Source: Chryseosolibacter sp964532595 (GTDB taxonomy: Bacteria; Bacteroidota; Bacteroidia; Cytophagales; Cyclobacteriaceae). Taken from it: a DNA stretch of 64,000 nucleotides. A program made the position numbers and the translations under genes. The stretch spans positions 186,001-250,000 of the forward strand of contig CAZHIQ010000002.1 in the NCBI GenBank assembly GCA_964532595.1, given 5' to 3'. Below the pieces are notes generated by a model. That model worked only from the letters and a program-made list of their open reading frames with translations. It was not told the DNA's origin and did no database searches. Shown piece after piece: positions 40,770 through 49,918 of the stretch; position 1 is the stretch's first letter, and each line of letters opens with the position of its first letter.

Positions 40770-43394
40770 ATGGACGCTGGATCTGTTAGACGTACTTTTT
40801 TACAGTTTTTCGAAAGAAAACAACACCTGATTGTTCCTTCGGCGCCACTCGTGCTGAAGAATGACCCAACCCTGCTTTTTACCAACTCAGGGATGGTTCA
40901 GTTCAAAGACAATTTCCTGGGACATGCCGCTCCCAAGGCAACTCGTATCGCGGATACGCAAAAGTGTCTCCGGGTAAGCGGTAAACACAACGACCTCGAG
41001 GAAGTAGGGATCGATACCTACCATCACACGATGTTTGAAATGCTGGGGAACTGGTCGTTCGGTGATTATTTCAAAAAGGAGGCGATTGCCTGGGCTTGGG
41101 AACTGCTCACCGACGAATATAAATTGCCCACTGAGCGTCTCTATGTGACGGTTTTTGAGGGAGATGCTTCCGAAAACCTCCCTTTCGACCAGGAGGCCTT
41201 CGATTACTGGGCAGCCATTCTTCCCGAGGAGCGCATTCTTCGAGGCAATAAGAAAGATAACTTCTGGGAGATGGGGGATACCGGTCCCTGCGGTCCTTGT
41301 TCGGAGATACACATCGACCTTCGGTCGGACGAGGAGGTGGCCCAAACGCCCGGGCATGTGCTCGTAAATACGGGGCATCCGCAGGTGATTGAAATCTGGA
41401 ACCTGGTGTTCATGGAGTTCAACCGGAAGGCGGATGGATCACTTGAAAAACTTCCTGCGAAGCACGTTGATACAGGGATGGGTTTTGAACGCCTGTGCAT
41501 GGCGATTCAACGGAAAACTTCGAACTATGATACCGATGTTTTCTCTCCCCTGATTGACTTCATCAGCCAGTCGGCAGGTGTTGCCTATAAACAGGCCGAA
41601 GAAACAGACATCGCAATGCGTGTCGTTGCCGACCACGTGCGTGCTGTGGCCTTCGCTATCGCAGACGGACAATTACCCTCTAATACAGGAGCCGGGTATG
41701 TTATCCGTCGTATTCTCCGAAGAGCTGTGCGCTATGCATTCACGTTCCTCCATTTCAAAGAACCCTTCATGCACAAGCTCGTCGCGGTTCTTGCTGATCA
41801 AATGAAGGAAGCTTTCCCCGAATTGAAGGCGCAGGAGGACTACGTAAGACGGGTGATTTTCGAGGAGGAGACGGCCTTCCTTCGGACCCTCGATAAGGGA
41901 CTGAAGCGCATGGAACTCATTCAGGCCGACCTGAAGGGCAACAAAATTTCGGGCGAACAGGCTTTTGAGCTTTATGATACCTTTGGCTTTCCGTTTGACC
42001 TCACTTCCCTTATCGCTCGTGAACGCGGAATCGAGGTGGATGAAGCCGGCTTCAATCGCGAGATGGAGAAGCAAAAGTCGCGTTCAAAGGCAGATGCAGC
42101 AAAAGAAACCGGTGACTGGATCTCCGTCGGCGAAGATGAGGCGACCACCTTCATTGGATACGAACATCTTACGGCGCAGGTTCGTGTGGTGAAATACCGC
42201 GCGATCAAACAAAAGAACAAGGAGCTTTTTCAGCTGGTATTTGACCGTACCCCGTTCTACGCCGAAAGTGGTGGGCAGGTAGGAGATACGGGCTTCATCG
42301 AAGCAGATGGTGAGCGTATCGCAATACGCGATACGCGGAAAGAGAATGAGTTGATTATCCATCTTGTCGATAAACTTCCATCGAACCTCACCGCAGCTTT
42401 CAACGCTGCCGTGGATGCCCGGCGTCGCTATGATACCATGAACAACCACTCGGCCACGCACCTTCTCCACGCTGCGCTGCGCGAAGTACTTGGAAAACAC
42501 GTAGAGCAAAAAGGGTCGTTGGTAAGTCCTGAAATGCTTCGCTTCGACTTTTCGCACTTTTCGGCGATGCAGCCGGAAGAGATTACGCGCGTTGAAGAAA
42601 TTGTAAACCGAAAAATTCGCGAGAACATCGCACTGGATGAAAAACGGAACGTACCCATCGAGCAAGCAAAGGCTCTGGGGGCGATGGCGTTGTTCGGCGA
42701 AAAGTATGGCGACTTCGTACGGGTTATTACATTCGATCCGGAGTTTTCAGTTGAACTGTGTGGAGGAACGCACGTACCGGCTACCGGACACATCGGATTG
42801 TTCAAGATCGTTGCTGAAAGCTCCGTCGCTGCAGGGGTCAGACGTATTGAGGCGCTGACCGGAGAGGGAGCCGAACGCTATGTACGTGATTCGCTTGCGC
42901 TCCTTAGCGAAGTTAAACAAACGCTGCGGAATCCCCGTGATCTCGTAGCGGCCGTTAGGGGATTGGCCGAAGAAAAGCACGCTCTCGAAAAGAGGATAGA
43001 AGCGCTGCAGATCGAACAGGCAAACCGCATCAAAGACGGGCTTGCGAGTCGCGCTGTACAACGGGGCGACTACACAGAAATAGTTGAACGTATTAACGCA
43101 CCTACCGCCGAAGCGGTGAAGAATATTGCCTACGCACTGCGTAACCAATTCGATGACCTTCTGCTGGTGCTTGGTGCCGAGATCGAGGGTAAGCCATTGC
43201 TTACGGTTATGCTGGGTGAGAAACTCGCCGGGACAAACCGTTTCCACGCCGGGAACATGGTTAAAGAACTCGCCCGGGATATACAGGGAGGAGGCGGTGG
43301 CCAGGCGTTCTACGCTACGGCAGGAGGAAAGAATCTGGAGGGTCTTCAGACCGCGCTGGAAAATGCACGGCGACTTATCGGTGCGCAGTCTTAA
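40770..43394 (+). CDS. alaS: Alanine--tRNA ligase AlaS
   Basis: AlaS charges tRNA-Ala and edits mischarged Ser or Gly. The 874-residue product is complete. The class II core has RKQHLIVPSAPL, HHTMFEMLGNWSFGDYF and RVVADHVRAVAFAIADG. The editing domain has HSATHLLHAAL (first zinc His pair) and CGGTHVP (further ligands). The C-terminal DHHA1-type domain ends with GGGGGQAFYATAGG. I start at the ATG at 40770 (MDAGSVRRTFLQFFE, the standard beginning); a TTG eight codons upstream is open but adds unmatched residues. gatB follows nine bases downstream, so two translation genes probably share a message. Confidence 0.98.
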   Translation: MDAGSVRRTFLQFFERKQHLIVPSAPLVLKNDPTLLFTNSGMVQFKDNFLGHAAPKATRIADTQKCLRVSGKHNDLEEVGIDTYHHTMFEMLGNWSFGDYFKKEAIAWAWELLTDEYKLPTERLYVTVFEGDASENLPFDQEAFDYWAAILPEERILRGNKKDNFWEMGDTGPCGPCSEIHIDLRSDEEVAQTPGHVLVNTGHPQVIEIWNLVFMEFNRKADGSLEKLPAKHVDTGMGFERLCMAIQRKTSNYDTDVFSPLIDFISQSAGVAYKQAEETDIAMRVVADHVRAVAFAIADGQLPSNTGAGYVIRRILRRAVRYAFTFLHFKEPFMHKLVAVLADQMKEAFPELKAQEDYVRRVIFEEETAFLRTLDKGLKRMELIQADLKGNKISGEQAFELYDTFGFPFDLTSLIARERGIEVDEAGFNREMEKQKSRSKADAAKETGDWISVGEDEATTFIGYEHLTAQVRVVKYRAIKQKNKELFQLVFDRTPFYAESGGQVGDTGFIEADGERIAIRDTRKENELIIHLVDKLPSNLTAAFNAAVDARRRYDTMNNHSATHLLHAALREVLGKHVEQKGSLVSPEMLRFDFSHFSAMQPEEITRVEEIVNRKIRENIALDEKRNVPIEQAKALGAMALFGEKYGDFVRVITFDPEFSVELCGGTHVPATGHIGLFKIVAESSVAAGVRRIEALTGEGAERYVRDSLALLSEVKQTLRNPRDLVAAVRGLAEEKHALEKRIEALQIEQANRIKDGLASRAVQRGDYTEIVERINAPTAEAVKNIAYALRNQFDDLLLVLGAEIEGKPLLTVMLGEKLAGTNRFHAGNMVKELARDIQGGGGGQAFYATAGGKNLEGLQTALENARRLIGAQS

Positions 43395-43403
43395 AATTTC
43401 GTC

Positions 43404-44900
43404 ATGAATCAATCTATTCGGGATAAATATACGGCCGTTATCGGTCTGGAAGTGCATGCGCAGCTTGCTACGGTGAGCAAAGTGTTTGTCGCCGATGCCG
43501 TAGCGTTCGGACATGAGCCTAATACGACAATCAGCGCAATATCATTGGCGCACCCGGGTACGTTGCCGAAACTCAACCGCAAAGCACTCGAGTATGCAAT
43601 TCGCATGGGAATCGCGTGCCACTCTGAAATCAGTCGGTACAACATCTTTGACAGGAAGAACTACTTTTATCCGGACCTTCCAAAGGGATATCAGCTTACC
43701 CAGGACCGAACCCCGATTTGTGTCGGTGGATACATTACCGTGAACATTGGCGACGGTACACGCGATGTCCAGCTCAACCGAATTCATCTAGAAGAGGATG
43801 CGGGGAAGTCATTGCACCTTGCTGAGGAGGACGACACATTTGTCGATCTCAACCGGGCAGGAGTGCCCCTGATCGAAATAGTGACCGAGCCTTGTATTCA
43901 GTCGTCGGAGGAAGCTGCTGCGTTGATGGCCGAGATCAGAAAGATGGTCCGCTACCTGGGCATTTGTGACGGAAACATGGAAGAGGGCTCTCTACGTTGT
44001 GATGCGAACGTCTCGGTGATGCTTCGCGGAGCGACTACGTTGGGACGGAAAGTGGAAATAAAGAATATGAACTCGATTCGCAACGTGCAGCGTGCAATCG
44101 ATTATGAAATTGAGCGTCAGATTGCTGCGGTTGAAGCCGGAGAAACCATTCTCTCGGAGACGCGCACGTTTGACGTAAGCTCGGGTAAGACGTTCGGAAT
44201 GCGGACGAAGGAGGAGATGAACGATTATCGCTATTTCCCCGATCCGGATCTGAGTCCTGTCACGGTGTCTGACGAATGGCTGACCGAGATCCGCGTGTCA
44301 ATGCCCGCTCTTCCGCGAGAGTTGGCTGAACGGTTCGTGCAGGAATTCGGACTTCCCGCGTACGACGCTCAGGTGCTAACAGATAGCGCAGACGTAGCAT
44401 GGTATTTTCAGGAGGTATGTCAGACTACATCGCACTATAAGTCGGCCAGTAACTGGGTTATGGGTCCCGTAAAGTCTTACCTTAATGAGCACGACCTCTC
44501 TGCACGGGAGTTTCCTCTTGAGCCAGCAACTCTCGCCGCAATTATTGCGCTGGTAGAGGAAGGAAAAATCAGTTACACGTTGGCTTCCCAGCGTTTGTTT
44601 CCGGCTATGGTTGAGGCGCCGAAAGCCGAACCTCTCGAGGTTGCTCAGAAATTGAATCTCCTTCAGGAGCGGGACGAGCGTTCAATCTTACCCGTCGTCG
44701 AAGAAGTGATTCGCGAATTCCCGTTGAAGGTAGAGCAATACATAAACGGAAAGAAAGGTATTGTCGCCATGTTTATGGGAGAAGTGATGAAGCGCACGCG
44801 TGGTAAAGCCGATCCGAAGATGGCCAGCGCCCTGATCACGGAAAAGCTCGAGCAAGCCCGCCAGCAGCACGCCGCTCAGGGGCGCAAGTCGCGGCAATAG
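43404..44900 (+). CDS. gatB: Asp/Glu-tRNA amidotransferase subunit B
   Basis: GatB is the kinase/tRNA-binding subunit of GatCAB, which converts Glu-tRNA-Gln and Asp-tRNA-Asn to the amidated forms. The 498-residue product has the opening VIGLEVHAQLATVSKVFV, the DRKNYFYPDLPKGYQ motif, ADV-type RTFDVSSGKTFGMRTKEEMNDYRYF, and a C-terminal YqeY-like domain. It is near the usual length and complete. gatA and gatC are not in the window. It lies nine bases after alaS. Confidence 0.97.
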   Translation: MNQSIRDKYTAVIGLEVHAQLATVSKVFVADAVAFGHEPNTTISAISLAHPGTLPKLNRKALEYAIRMGIACHSEISRYNIFDRKNYFYPDLPKGYQLTQDRTPICVGGYITVNIGDGTRDVQLNRIHLEEDAGKSLHLAEEDDTFVDLNRAGVPLIEIVTEPCIQSSEEAAALMAEIRKMVRYLGICDGNMEEGSLRCDANVSVMLRGATTLGRKVEIKNMNSIRNVQRAIDYEIERQIAAVEAGETILSETRTFDVSSGKTFGMRTKEEMNDYRYFPDPDLSPVTVSDEWLTEIRVSMPALPRELAERFVQEFGLPAYDAQVLTDSADVAWYFQEVCQTTSHYKSASNWVMGPVKSYLNEHDLSAREFPLEPATLAAIIALVEEGKISYTLASQRLFPAMVEAPKAEPLEVAQKLNLLQERDERSILPVVEEVIREFPLKVEQYINGKKGIVAMFMGEVMKRTRGKADPKMASALITEKLEQARQQHAAQGRKSRQ

Positions 44901-44919
44901 CACTTTGCTGTACCTTTAT

Positions 44920-44927
44920 TACCTTTG
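44920..44927 (+). promoter_or_regulatory. Candidate -7 box TACCTTTG before the TlpA-like gene
   Basis: An exact match to TAnnTTTG, 39 bases before the ATG at 44967. A TTTG lies upstream but only 12 bases away, which is too close for a standard -33. Confidence 0.3.
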
Positions 44928-44966
44928 TGAGGTGCACTTGCCCAATGTTCCATTGATACAAACGAT

Positions 44967-46133
44967 ATGAAAAAATACAGCAGCAGTTCGGTAGTTCTCA
45001 AGTCTCTGATACTGTGCCTGGTGGGCCTTTGCCTGTCGTGCTCCACGAACGGGAAAGGGGAGCAGGGAAGCGCCAACAGTTGGTCCATAACCGTTAGCGG
45101 TAAGGTTGGATATCCTCAGTCCGGAACCATCGTAATCCAGGAACTTCGCCAGGATGGTGTCGAAGGATGGAAAGACACGGTGACGCTGAAGTCGGATTAT
45201 ACATTCTCGAAGCAACTGACGTTAAACCAGCCCGGGTACTACCGGATGAATTTTTACAACAAGCAGATCGTCACGCTTATTCTTCACAAAAGCGATATTG
45301 AGGTCAACGTCGACGGAAATAGTCAGCAGGGATTCACGGAAATCAAGGGATCGCCCGATATTGATCTTATTAACCGCGTGCAGCAGATTCAGGCGGCTGT
45401 CAACGAAGATCCAGAGGTACTCAGCCTGAATGAACGGTTCACGGTCGCAGCACAGCGGCGCGATGAAGTCACGATGGATAAACTTCGAATGGAGTACCAG
45501 TCTATTGCAAAGAAATACAATGACCAGATTGCTTCGCTGCTGGTGGAAAAATCACCCAGCCTTGCAGTCATCAATCTTCTGCAGAACAATACACTCGATC
45601 GGGATGCGTACTACGATGTGTACGTCAAAGTGGCCGATAAACTCCGGAAGGAGTGGAGCGACTACTCCTTTGCTAAGGACTTTGTCACCTTTGTCGATCG
45701 GATGAAGTTGACGGCGGTCGGCGAACTTGCTCCGGAGATTTCACTCCCAAACCCCGACGGTGAGATAGTGAGTTTATCATCGCTGCGGGGAAAGTATGTT
45801 CTTGTCGACTTCTGGGCAAAGTGGTGTGGTCCTTGTCGTCAGGAGAATCCCAATATAGTGAGAGCCTATCAGAAGTATAAAGATGATGGATTTACTGTGT
45901 ATGGCGTTTCTCTCGATCGAAACAGGCAGGATTGGCTACAAGGAATTGAGCAGGATAATTTGACATGGACCCACGTATCCGATCTGAAATACTGGCAATC
46001 GGAAGCAGCCAAGACGTATAATATCACAGCAATTCCCTTTTCACTACTGCTTGATCCGGACGGAAGGATTATTGCGAAGAACCTGCGTGGTCAGGCGCTT
46101 CATCAAAAACTTGCCGAGGTGTTCGGAAAGTAG
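44967..46133 (+). CDS. TlpA-like thioredoxin-fold lipoprotein
   Basis: This 388-residue protein is a periplasm- or outer-membrane-facing thiol oxidoreductase. The signal sequence ends at a lipobox (LCLSC near residue 27). The middle (about 35-130) looks like a DUF4369-type N-terminal domain, followed by a helical spacer. The thioredoxin-like domain starts around 250 (VGELAPEISLPNPDGEIVSL) and holds the active site WCGPC, with C287 and C290, after VDFWAK. The cis-proline loop TAIPFSLLLDPDGRI is present. Such proteins reduce or shuffle disulfides, for example in cytochrome maturation or stress response; the client is unknown. It is a single-gene unit with a strong terminator. Confidence 0.94.
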   Translation: MKKYSSSSVVLKSLILCLVGLCLSCSTNGKGEQGSANSWSITVSGKVGYPQSGTIVIQELRQDGVEGWKDTVTLKSDYTFSKQLTLNQPGYYRMNFYNKQIVTLILHKSDIEVNVDGNSQQGFTEIKGSPDIDLINRVQQIQAAVNEDPEVLSLNERFTVAAQRRDEVTMDKLRMEYQSIAKKYNDQIASLLVEKSPSLAVINLLQNNTLDRDAYYDVYVKVADKLRKEWSDYSFAKDFVTFVDRMKLTAVGELAPEISLPNPDGEIVSLSSLRGKYVLVDFWAKWCGPCRQENPNIVRAYQKYKDDGFTVYGVSLDRNRQDWLQGIEQDNLTWTHVSDLKYWQSEAAKTYNITAIPFSLLLDPDGRIIAKNLRGQALHQKLAEVFGK

Positions 46134-46140
46134 CTGGGGA

Positions 46141-46175
46141 AAAGAAGTCAGGTCAAGAACCTGACTTCTTTTTTT
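46141..46175 (+). terminator. Rho-independent terminator after the TlpA-like gene
   Basis: A 13-bp perfect stem (46141-46153 with 46159-46171), a 5-base loop and a run of T residues on the plus strand, seven bases after the stop. The converging M56 gene ends at 46184. The matching A-run on the other side gives a partial T-tract for that gene too. Confidence 0.92.
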
Positions 46176-46183
46176 GGCGACCC

Positions 46184-47737
46184 CTACAGCGTAAATTTCA
46201 CAGGGAGTACGAAGCGCACCGCTACTTCCCTTCCACTCTGTTTTCCCGGATTCCATTTGGGAAATCCTTGTACAACCCGAAGTGCTTCTGCGTCAAGGCT
46301 CGGACTCACTCCTCGAACCACCCCTGCGTCCGTTACCGATCCATCAGCCTGCACAATGAAGTTCACGTAGACCGTTCCCTGCTTTTCCTCCTGTCGCGCA
46401 TCGGCGGGGTAGCGTATATTTTCACGCATATACTCCACCAGTGCGTCATATCCTCCGACGAACTCAGGTTGTTCTTCCACAACGGTATAAACTCCGTCTG
46501 TTTTTGATGACTCGGAAATAGACTTTGCCTGGTCATTAAACTCCAAAATCACATACGTGCTGCGCCCTTCCGGACTGCCTTCGACAATGATTTTTGAAGC
46601 CTGACCACTGACAATCGGGTTGCCTTCATTGTCGAACAAGGGCTCATCACCGCCGATCTTGTATACCTCTATCGATTTCGGGAGGCCGTGCTGTTGTTGC
46701 AGCGCTTCGATTCGCTGGGATGCTGATTCGTCCGCCCGAAGTAGCGCATAGTGTTTATCAGGGTTTTCTCGTTTCAATTGATCAAATCGATCCTGGACAC
46801 TCCCAGGCACGACAAGTGCGTGGGATGATCCCTTGGCAATATCCGTCACTTCCTCGGATACTTGATCCTGACAGGCGACGGCGAGAAACACGATGGGGAG
46901 AGCGACCGTGAGCACTACAACTTTCCACCCTACTAGACTGGATTTGACAGTTTTCATCATTTCGATCCGTTTAATGGTTAAAGAATTGTGAAAGTGATTG
47001 GCCAGCCTGAGGCCGGCCGACTGCAGTGCAAGCCTGGCCAGGAGATTGCAGTATTCATTCAGATCCGTATGCTCAGCAGCACGTGCGTCTGCTTCGAATT
47101 CGTGAACCTGAATAAATGTCTTTTTATATTGGTAAATCAGGGGATTAAACCAGAAGAATATTTCTAGAATGTTCAACAAAAGGATATCAACGGAATGCCA
47201 CTGATGAACGTGCACACTTTCATGCAATATTATTTGCCGTTTCTCAGCGGGTGAGAGTTGTTTGGCGCGACCGATCAAGATGAAGTTGAAAAATGAAAAC
47301 GTGGGAAGATCATCGTTCGATTCAGCGATGCGAACCCTGCCATAACGGTATGTTTGTGTCCGCTTTAGCATAGGCCACAGATGGCTGAACCCGGACAGCA
47401 ACCGGAATGAAAGGATCAGTATACCGAGACCGTAGATACCAGCGACAACCCGCCATACTTTGCTGGCCGATGATGTCTCCACAGTGGGCGTTGTTCCTCC
47501 GATGGCAATTTCTGGTAGCCAATACGTGGGAATGGCGGCGCCGAGAGAAAAGACCGATTGATTTTGCCCGAGGTCGATTTTAGCCAGCGGAAACACCAGA
47601 GCTCCGATCAGCGAGAACAGCAGAAACAGACGCATCATGCGGAAATCTGTCTCATGCCGAAGAACGAGTAGATAGACAAGGTAACAAACCACCAGGATCA
47701 GGTTGGCCTCTATGACGTAGTTGAGCATCGTGTTCAT
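46184..47737 (-). CDS. M56-family BlaR1-like metallopeptidase with TonB C-terminal domain
   Basis: A 517-residue membrane protein. Several transmembrane helices occur in residues 5-118; the M56 catalytic domain has HESVH at 172-176 and the downstream HEFEADA at 212-218, giving a complete zinc site. A last transmembrane helix (about 275-292, VVLTVALPIVFLAVAC) leads to a periplasmic part ending in a TonB C-terminal domain (about 430-517, RENIRYPADARQEEKQGTVY). Family knowledge: BlaR1/MecR1 cleave the BlaI/MecI repressor on signal, and the BlaI gene lies directly upstream. No penicillin-binding sensor is present; the TonB domain takes its place, so the signal is different. The start is the ATG at 47737, 11 bases after the BlaI-like stop. 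Confidence 0.94.
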   Translation of the reverse strand: MNTMLNYVIEANLILVVCYLVYLLVLRHETDFRMMRLFLLFSLIGALVFPLAKIDLGQNQSVFSLGAAIPTYWLPEIAIGGTTPTVETSSASKVWRVVAGIYGLGILILSFRLLSGFSHLWPMLKRTQTYRYGRVRIAESNDDLPTFSFFNFILIGRAKQLSPAEKRQIILHESVHVHQWHSVDILLLNILEIFFWFNPLIYQYKKTFIQVHEFEADARAAEHTDLNEYCNLLARLALQSAGLRLANHFHNSLTIKRIEMMKTVKSSLVGWKVVVLTVALPIVFLAVACQDQVSEEVTDIAKGSSHALVVPGSVQDRFDQLKRENPDKHYALLRADESASQRIEALQQQHGLPKSIEVYKIGGDEPLFDNEGNPIVSGQASKIIVEGSPEGRSTYVILEFNDQAKSISESSKTDGVYTVVEEQPEFVGGYDALVEYMRENIRYPADARQEEKQGTVYVNFIVQADGSVTDAGVVRGVSPSLDAEALRVVQGFPKWNPGKQSGREVAVRFVLPVKFTL

Positions 47738-47747
47738 ACGAAGCGCT

Positions 47748-48119
47748 TTATTGATTTTTGTCCTTAAGTTCCTCCAGTAACTTTTCAAGGTCGGCGGCAC
47801 TTAGTTTGTTGTCGCGCGCGAAGAACGACACCAGATTATGTACCGACCCATTGAAGTAGCCACGCACGACGTTGTTGAGATAGAAGCGCGTGTACCGATC
47901 TTTGCTGATCAGCGGAAAATACTCATGAGTTTTTCCGTAGGCCTTGTGGTCAACAAAACCCTTATTCTCCAGAATGCGCACAATGGTCGATACTGTGTTG
48001 TAAGCCGGACGGGGCTCGGGCATGTGCTCGATAATGTCCTTGACGAACGCCTTTTCGAGTTTCCATAATATCTGCATCACCTCTTCCTCCGCGCGAGTGA
48101 GTTCCTTGATTTTGTCCAT
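47748..48119 (-). CDS. BlaI/MecI-type transcriptional repressor
   Basis: A 123-residue winged-helix repressor of the BlaI/MecI/CopY family. The start MDKIKELTRAEEEVMQILWKL and the recognition region YNTVSTIVRILENKGFVDHK are characteristic, and the C-terminal helices are for dimerisation. BlaI-type proteins bind short dyads over their own promoter and are cleaved by the partner metallopeptidase. The gene directly downstream encodes that partner. A 16-bp dyad just upstream of the gene is the likely operator, so the pair is probably autoregulated. Confidence 0.95.
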   Translation of the reverse strand: MDKIKELTRAEEEVMQILWKLEKAFVKDIIEHMPEPRPAYNTVSTIVRILENKGFVDHKAYGKTHEYFPLISKDRYTRFYLNNVVRGYFNGSVHNLVSFFARDNKLSAADLEKLLEELKDKNQ

Positions 48120-48141
48120 GTGACTATGTGTTTAGGTGTAA

Positions 48142-48157
48142 AACTAAAGATTTAGTT
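48142..48157 (-). promoter_or_regulatory. BlaI-type operator dyad overlapping a -7-like box
   Basis: A perfect inverted repeat, half sites of seven bases (AACTAAA / TTTAGTT) with a 2-base spacer, 23 bases before the repressor ATG. On the minus strand it overlaps TAGTTTTA, a near match to TAnnTTTG. A further half site TTTAG lies at 48131-48135, facing the first. This is where a BlaI-family dimer would block its own promoter. Confidence 0.5.
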
Positions 48158-48293
48158 GATAAAGGCAAGCAGCCGTTTGAAAAAAGATTTGAGAAATTGC
48201 TGCTGCAGGTTCTCAAGATGCAGTTGCAGCTAAGTTCAGGACATCTGACGTGGCATCAGAATTTTTGCCACCTTTAGGGAGTCAAAGAGAAAA

Positions 48294-48965
48294 ATGGTAG
48301 TTCATTTAACACGATATCTTGTTTTCATAGCGCTGTTGTCCGGCGTGGATAATGTTTATAGTCAGTCGCGGATCAAGCTTGCGAAACTCAAGTACAATGG
48401 GGGAGGGGACTGGTACGCCAACAAAACAGCGTTGCCTAACCTGATTGCGTTCTGCAACGCGCAGTTGGGGATGAACATTCATCCCGAAGAAGACATTGTA
48501 GAGGCGGGAAGTTCCGACATTTTCCTCTATCCCTATGTATACATGACGGGGCACGGCAATGTGGTTTTTTCGGAGGCTGAGGCAGCGAATCTTCGCAAGT
48601 ATCTCACCGGTGGAGGTTTTCTTCACATCGACGACAATTACGGCCTTGACAAGTTTGTCCGGCTAGAGTTGAAGAAGATCTTTCCGGAGCTTGAGCTGGT
48701 AGACGTTCCGTTCGATCACCCTATTTATCATCAGAAATTTTCTTTCCCCGGTGGGTTGCCCAAGATTCACGAGCACGATGGCAAGCCTGCCCAGGGCCTC
48801 GGCCTTTTCTACGAGGGAAGGCTGGTCGTGTTTTATTCGTACGAATCTGACCTCGGCAACGGCTGGGAGGATCAGCGCATCCACAACGATCCCGAAGAAA
48901 AGCGCCAGCAGGCGTTGCGTATGGGAGCGAATATCATCGCTTACTGCTTTACGCAGTCTATTTGA
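48294..48965 (+). CDS. Secreted DUF4159 domain protein
   Basis: A 223-residue exported protein with a signal peptide (about residues 1-23, MVVHLTRYLVFIALLSGVDN) and a single DUF4159 domain. The conserved elements KLKYNGGGDWYANKTALPNL, YPYVYMTGHGNVVFSE, LTGGGFLHIDDNYGLD and VDVPFDHPIYHQKFSFPGG are visible. The fold is glutamine-amidotransferase-like, but the nucleophile Cys is absent, so enzymatic activity is doubtful. In other bacteria the domain occurs in MoxR/DUF58 gene clusters; here the DUF58 gene is 31 kb away. It stands alone, 174 bases from the BlaI gene on the other strand. Confidence 0.92.
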   Translation: MVVHLTRYLVFIALLSGVDNVYSQSRIKLAKLKYNGGGDWYANKTALPNLIAFCNAQLGMNIHPEEDIVEAGSSDIFLYPYVYMTGHGNVVFSEAEAANLRKYLTGGGFLHIDDNYGLDKFVRLELKKIFPELELVDVPFDHPIYHQKFSFPGGLPKIHEHDGKPAQGLGLFYEGRLVVFYSYESDLGNGWEDQRIHNDPEEKRQQALRMGANIIAYCFTQSI

Positions 48966-48988
48966 AGACTGACCTGATCAGTTTTTTC

Positions 48989-48996
48989 TATCTTTG
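48989..48996 (+). promoter_or_regulatory. Candidate -7 box TATCTTTG of thyA
   Basis: An exact match to TAnnTTTG, 18 bases before the thyA ATG at 49015. The upstream TTTG is 24 bases away, beyond the usual spacing. Confidence 0.35.
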
Positions 48997-49014
48997 CCAA
49001 AACCGTGTTTTCCT

Positions 49015-49809
49015 ATGAAGCAGTACCTGGACCTGATGCGAGATATCCTTGAAAACGGCACGAAGAAGAGTGACCGTACAGGAACGGGAACTTACTCAGT
49101 TTTTGGGCGCCAGATGCGTTTTAATCTCGAGGAGGGCTTCCCGCTCGTTACGACCAAGAAATTGCATTTGCGGTCAATCATATATGAGTTGCTTTGGTTT
49201 CTTAAAGGTGACACCAACATTGCCTATCTGAAGGAAAACGGTGTGTCAATATGGGATGAGTGGGCTGACGAAAATGGCGAACTCGGCCCCGTGTACGGTC
49301 ATCAGTGGAGAAGCTGGCCTGCACCCGATGGGCGTTCCGTTGATCAGATTACGCAGGTGCTGAATCAGATCAAGCAAAAGCCCGATTCGCGTCGCCATAT
49401 TGTTACTGCCTGGAACCCGGCTGAAGTTGACAAAATGGCCCTGCCTCCCTGCCATGCTCTTTTTCAGTTTTACGTAGCAGATGGTCGGCTTTCATGCCAG
49501 CTTTATCAGCGCAGTGCTGATTTCTTTCTGGGAGTGCCCTTCAACATAGCGTCATACGCCCTTCTTACGCATATGTTTGCTCAGCAATGCGATCTGATTC
49601 CGGGCGATTTTGTATGGACCGGGGGGGATGTGCATCTGTATACCAATCACATTGACCAAGCGAACCTGCAGTTGACCCGCGAGCCTTTTCCTTTGCCTCG
49701 TCTGAATATTTCGCGGAAGCCGGATACTGTGTTTGACTATGTCTTTGAGGACTTTCAGATCGTCGGCTATCAGTCCCACCCTGCTATTAAGGCGCCTGTA
49801 GCGGTTTAG
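49015..49809 (+). CDS. thyA: Thymidylate synthase ThyA
   Basis: ThyA methylates dUMP to dTMP with methylene-tetrahydrofolate. The product is 264 residues, the same length as the E. coli enzyme, and the nucleophile is likewise C146 in LPPCHALFQF. Also present are DRTGTGTYSVFG, HLRSIIYELLWFL, GPVYGHQWR, the RSADFFLGVPFN motif and HLYTNHIDQ. I start at the ATG at 49015; a TTG seven codons upstream is open but adds unmatched residues. dihydrofolate reductase, its usual neighbour, is not next to it. Together with dCMP deaminase at 27216 it points to a dCMP-dUMP-dTMP route. Confidence 0.98.
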   Translation: MKQYLDLMRDILENGTKKSDRTGTGTYSVFGRQMRFNLEEGFPLVTTKKLHLRSIIYELLWFLKGDTNIAYLKENGVSIWDEWADENGELGPVYGHQWRSWPAPDGRSVDQITQVLNQIKQKPDSRRHIVTAWNPAEVDKMALPPCHALFQFYVADGRLSCQLYQRSADFFLGVPFNIASYALLTHMFAQQCDLIPGDFVWTGGDVHLYTNHIDQANLQLTREPFPLPRLNISRKPDTVFDYVFEDFQIVGYQSHPAIKAPVAV

Positions 49810-49918
49810 GCCTAAGGGGCAGGTATTATCCGGTTTTTTGAACAATCTTCGCGGCTGGCTGCACATTTCGTGTAACTTTTACATCCTTTTATCGACAGAT
49901 TGCGTATTGAATCAAAAC

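Noticed and set aside
42747..43514. Minus-strand open frame of 255 codons across the alaS-gatB junction
   Set aside because: It lies opposite two certain genes and has no start context or motifs.
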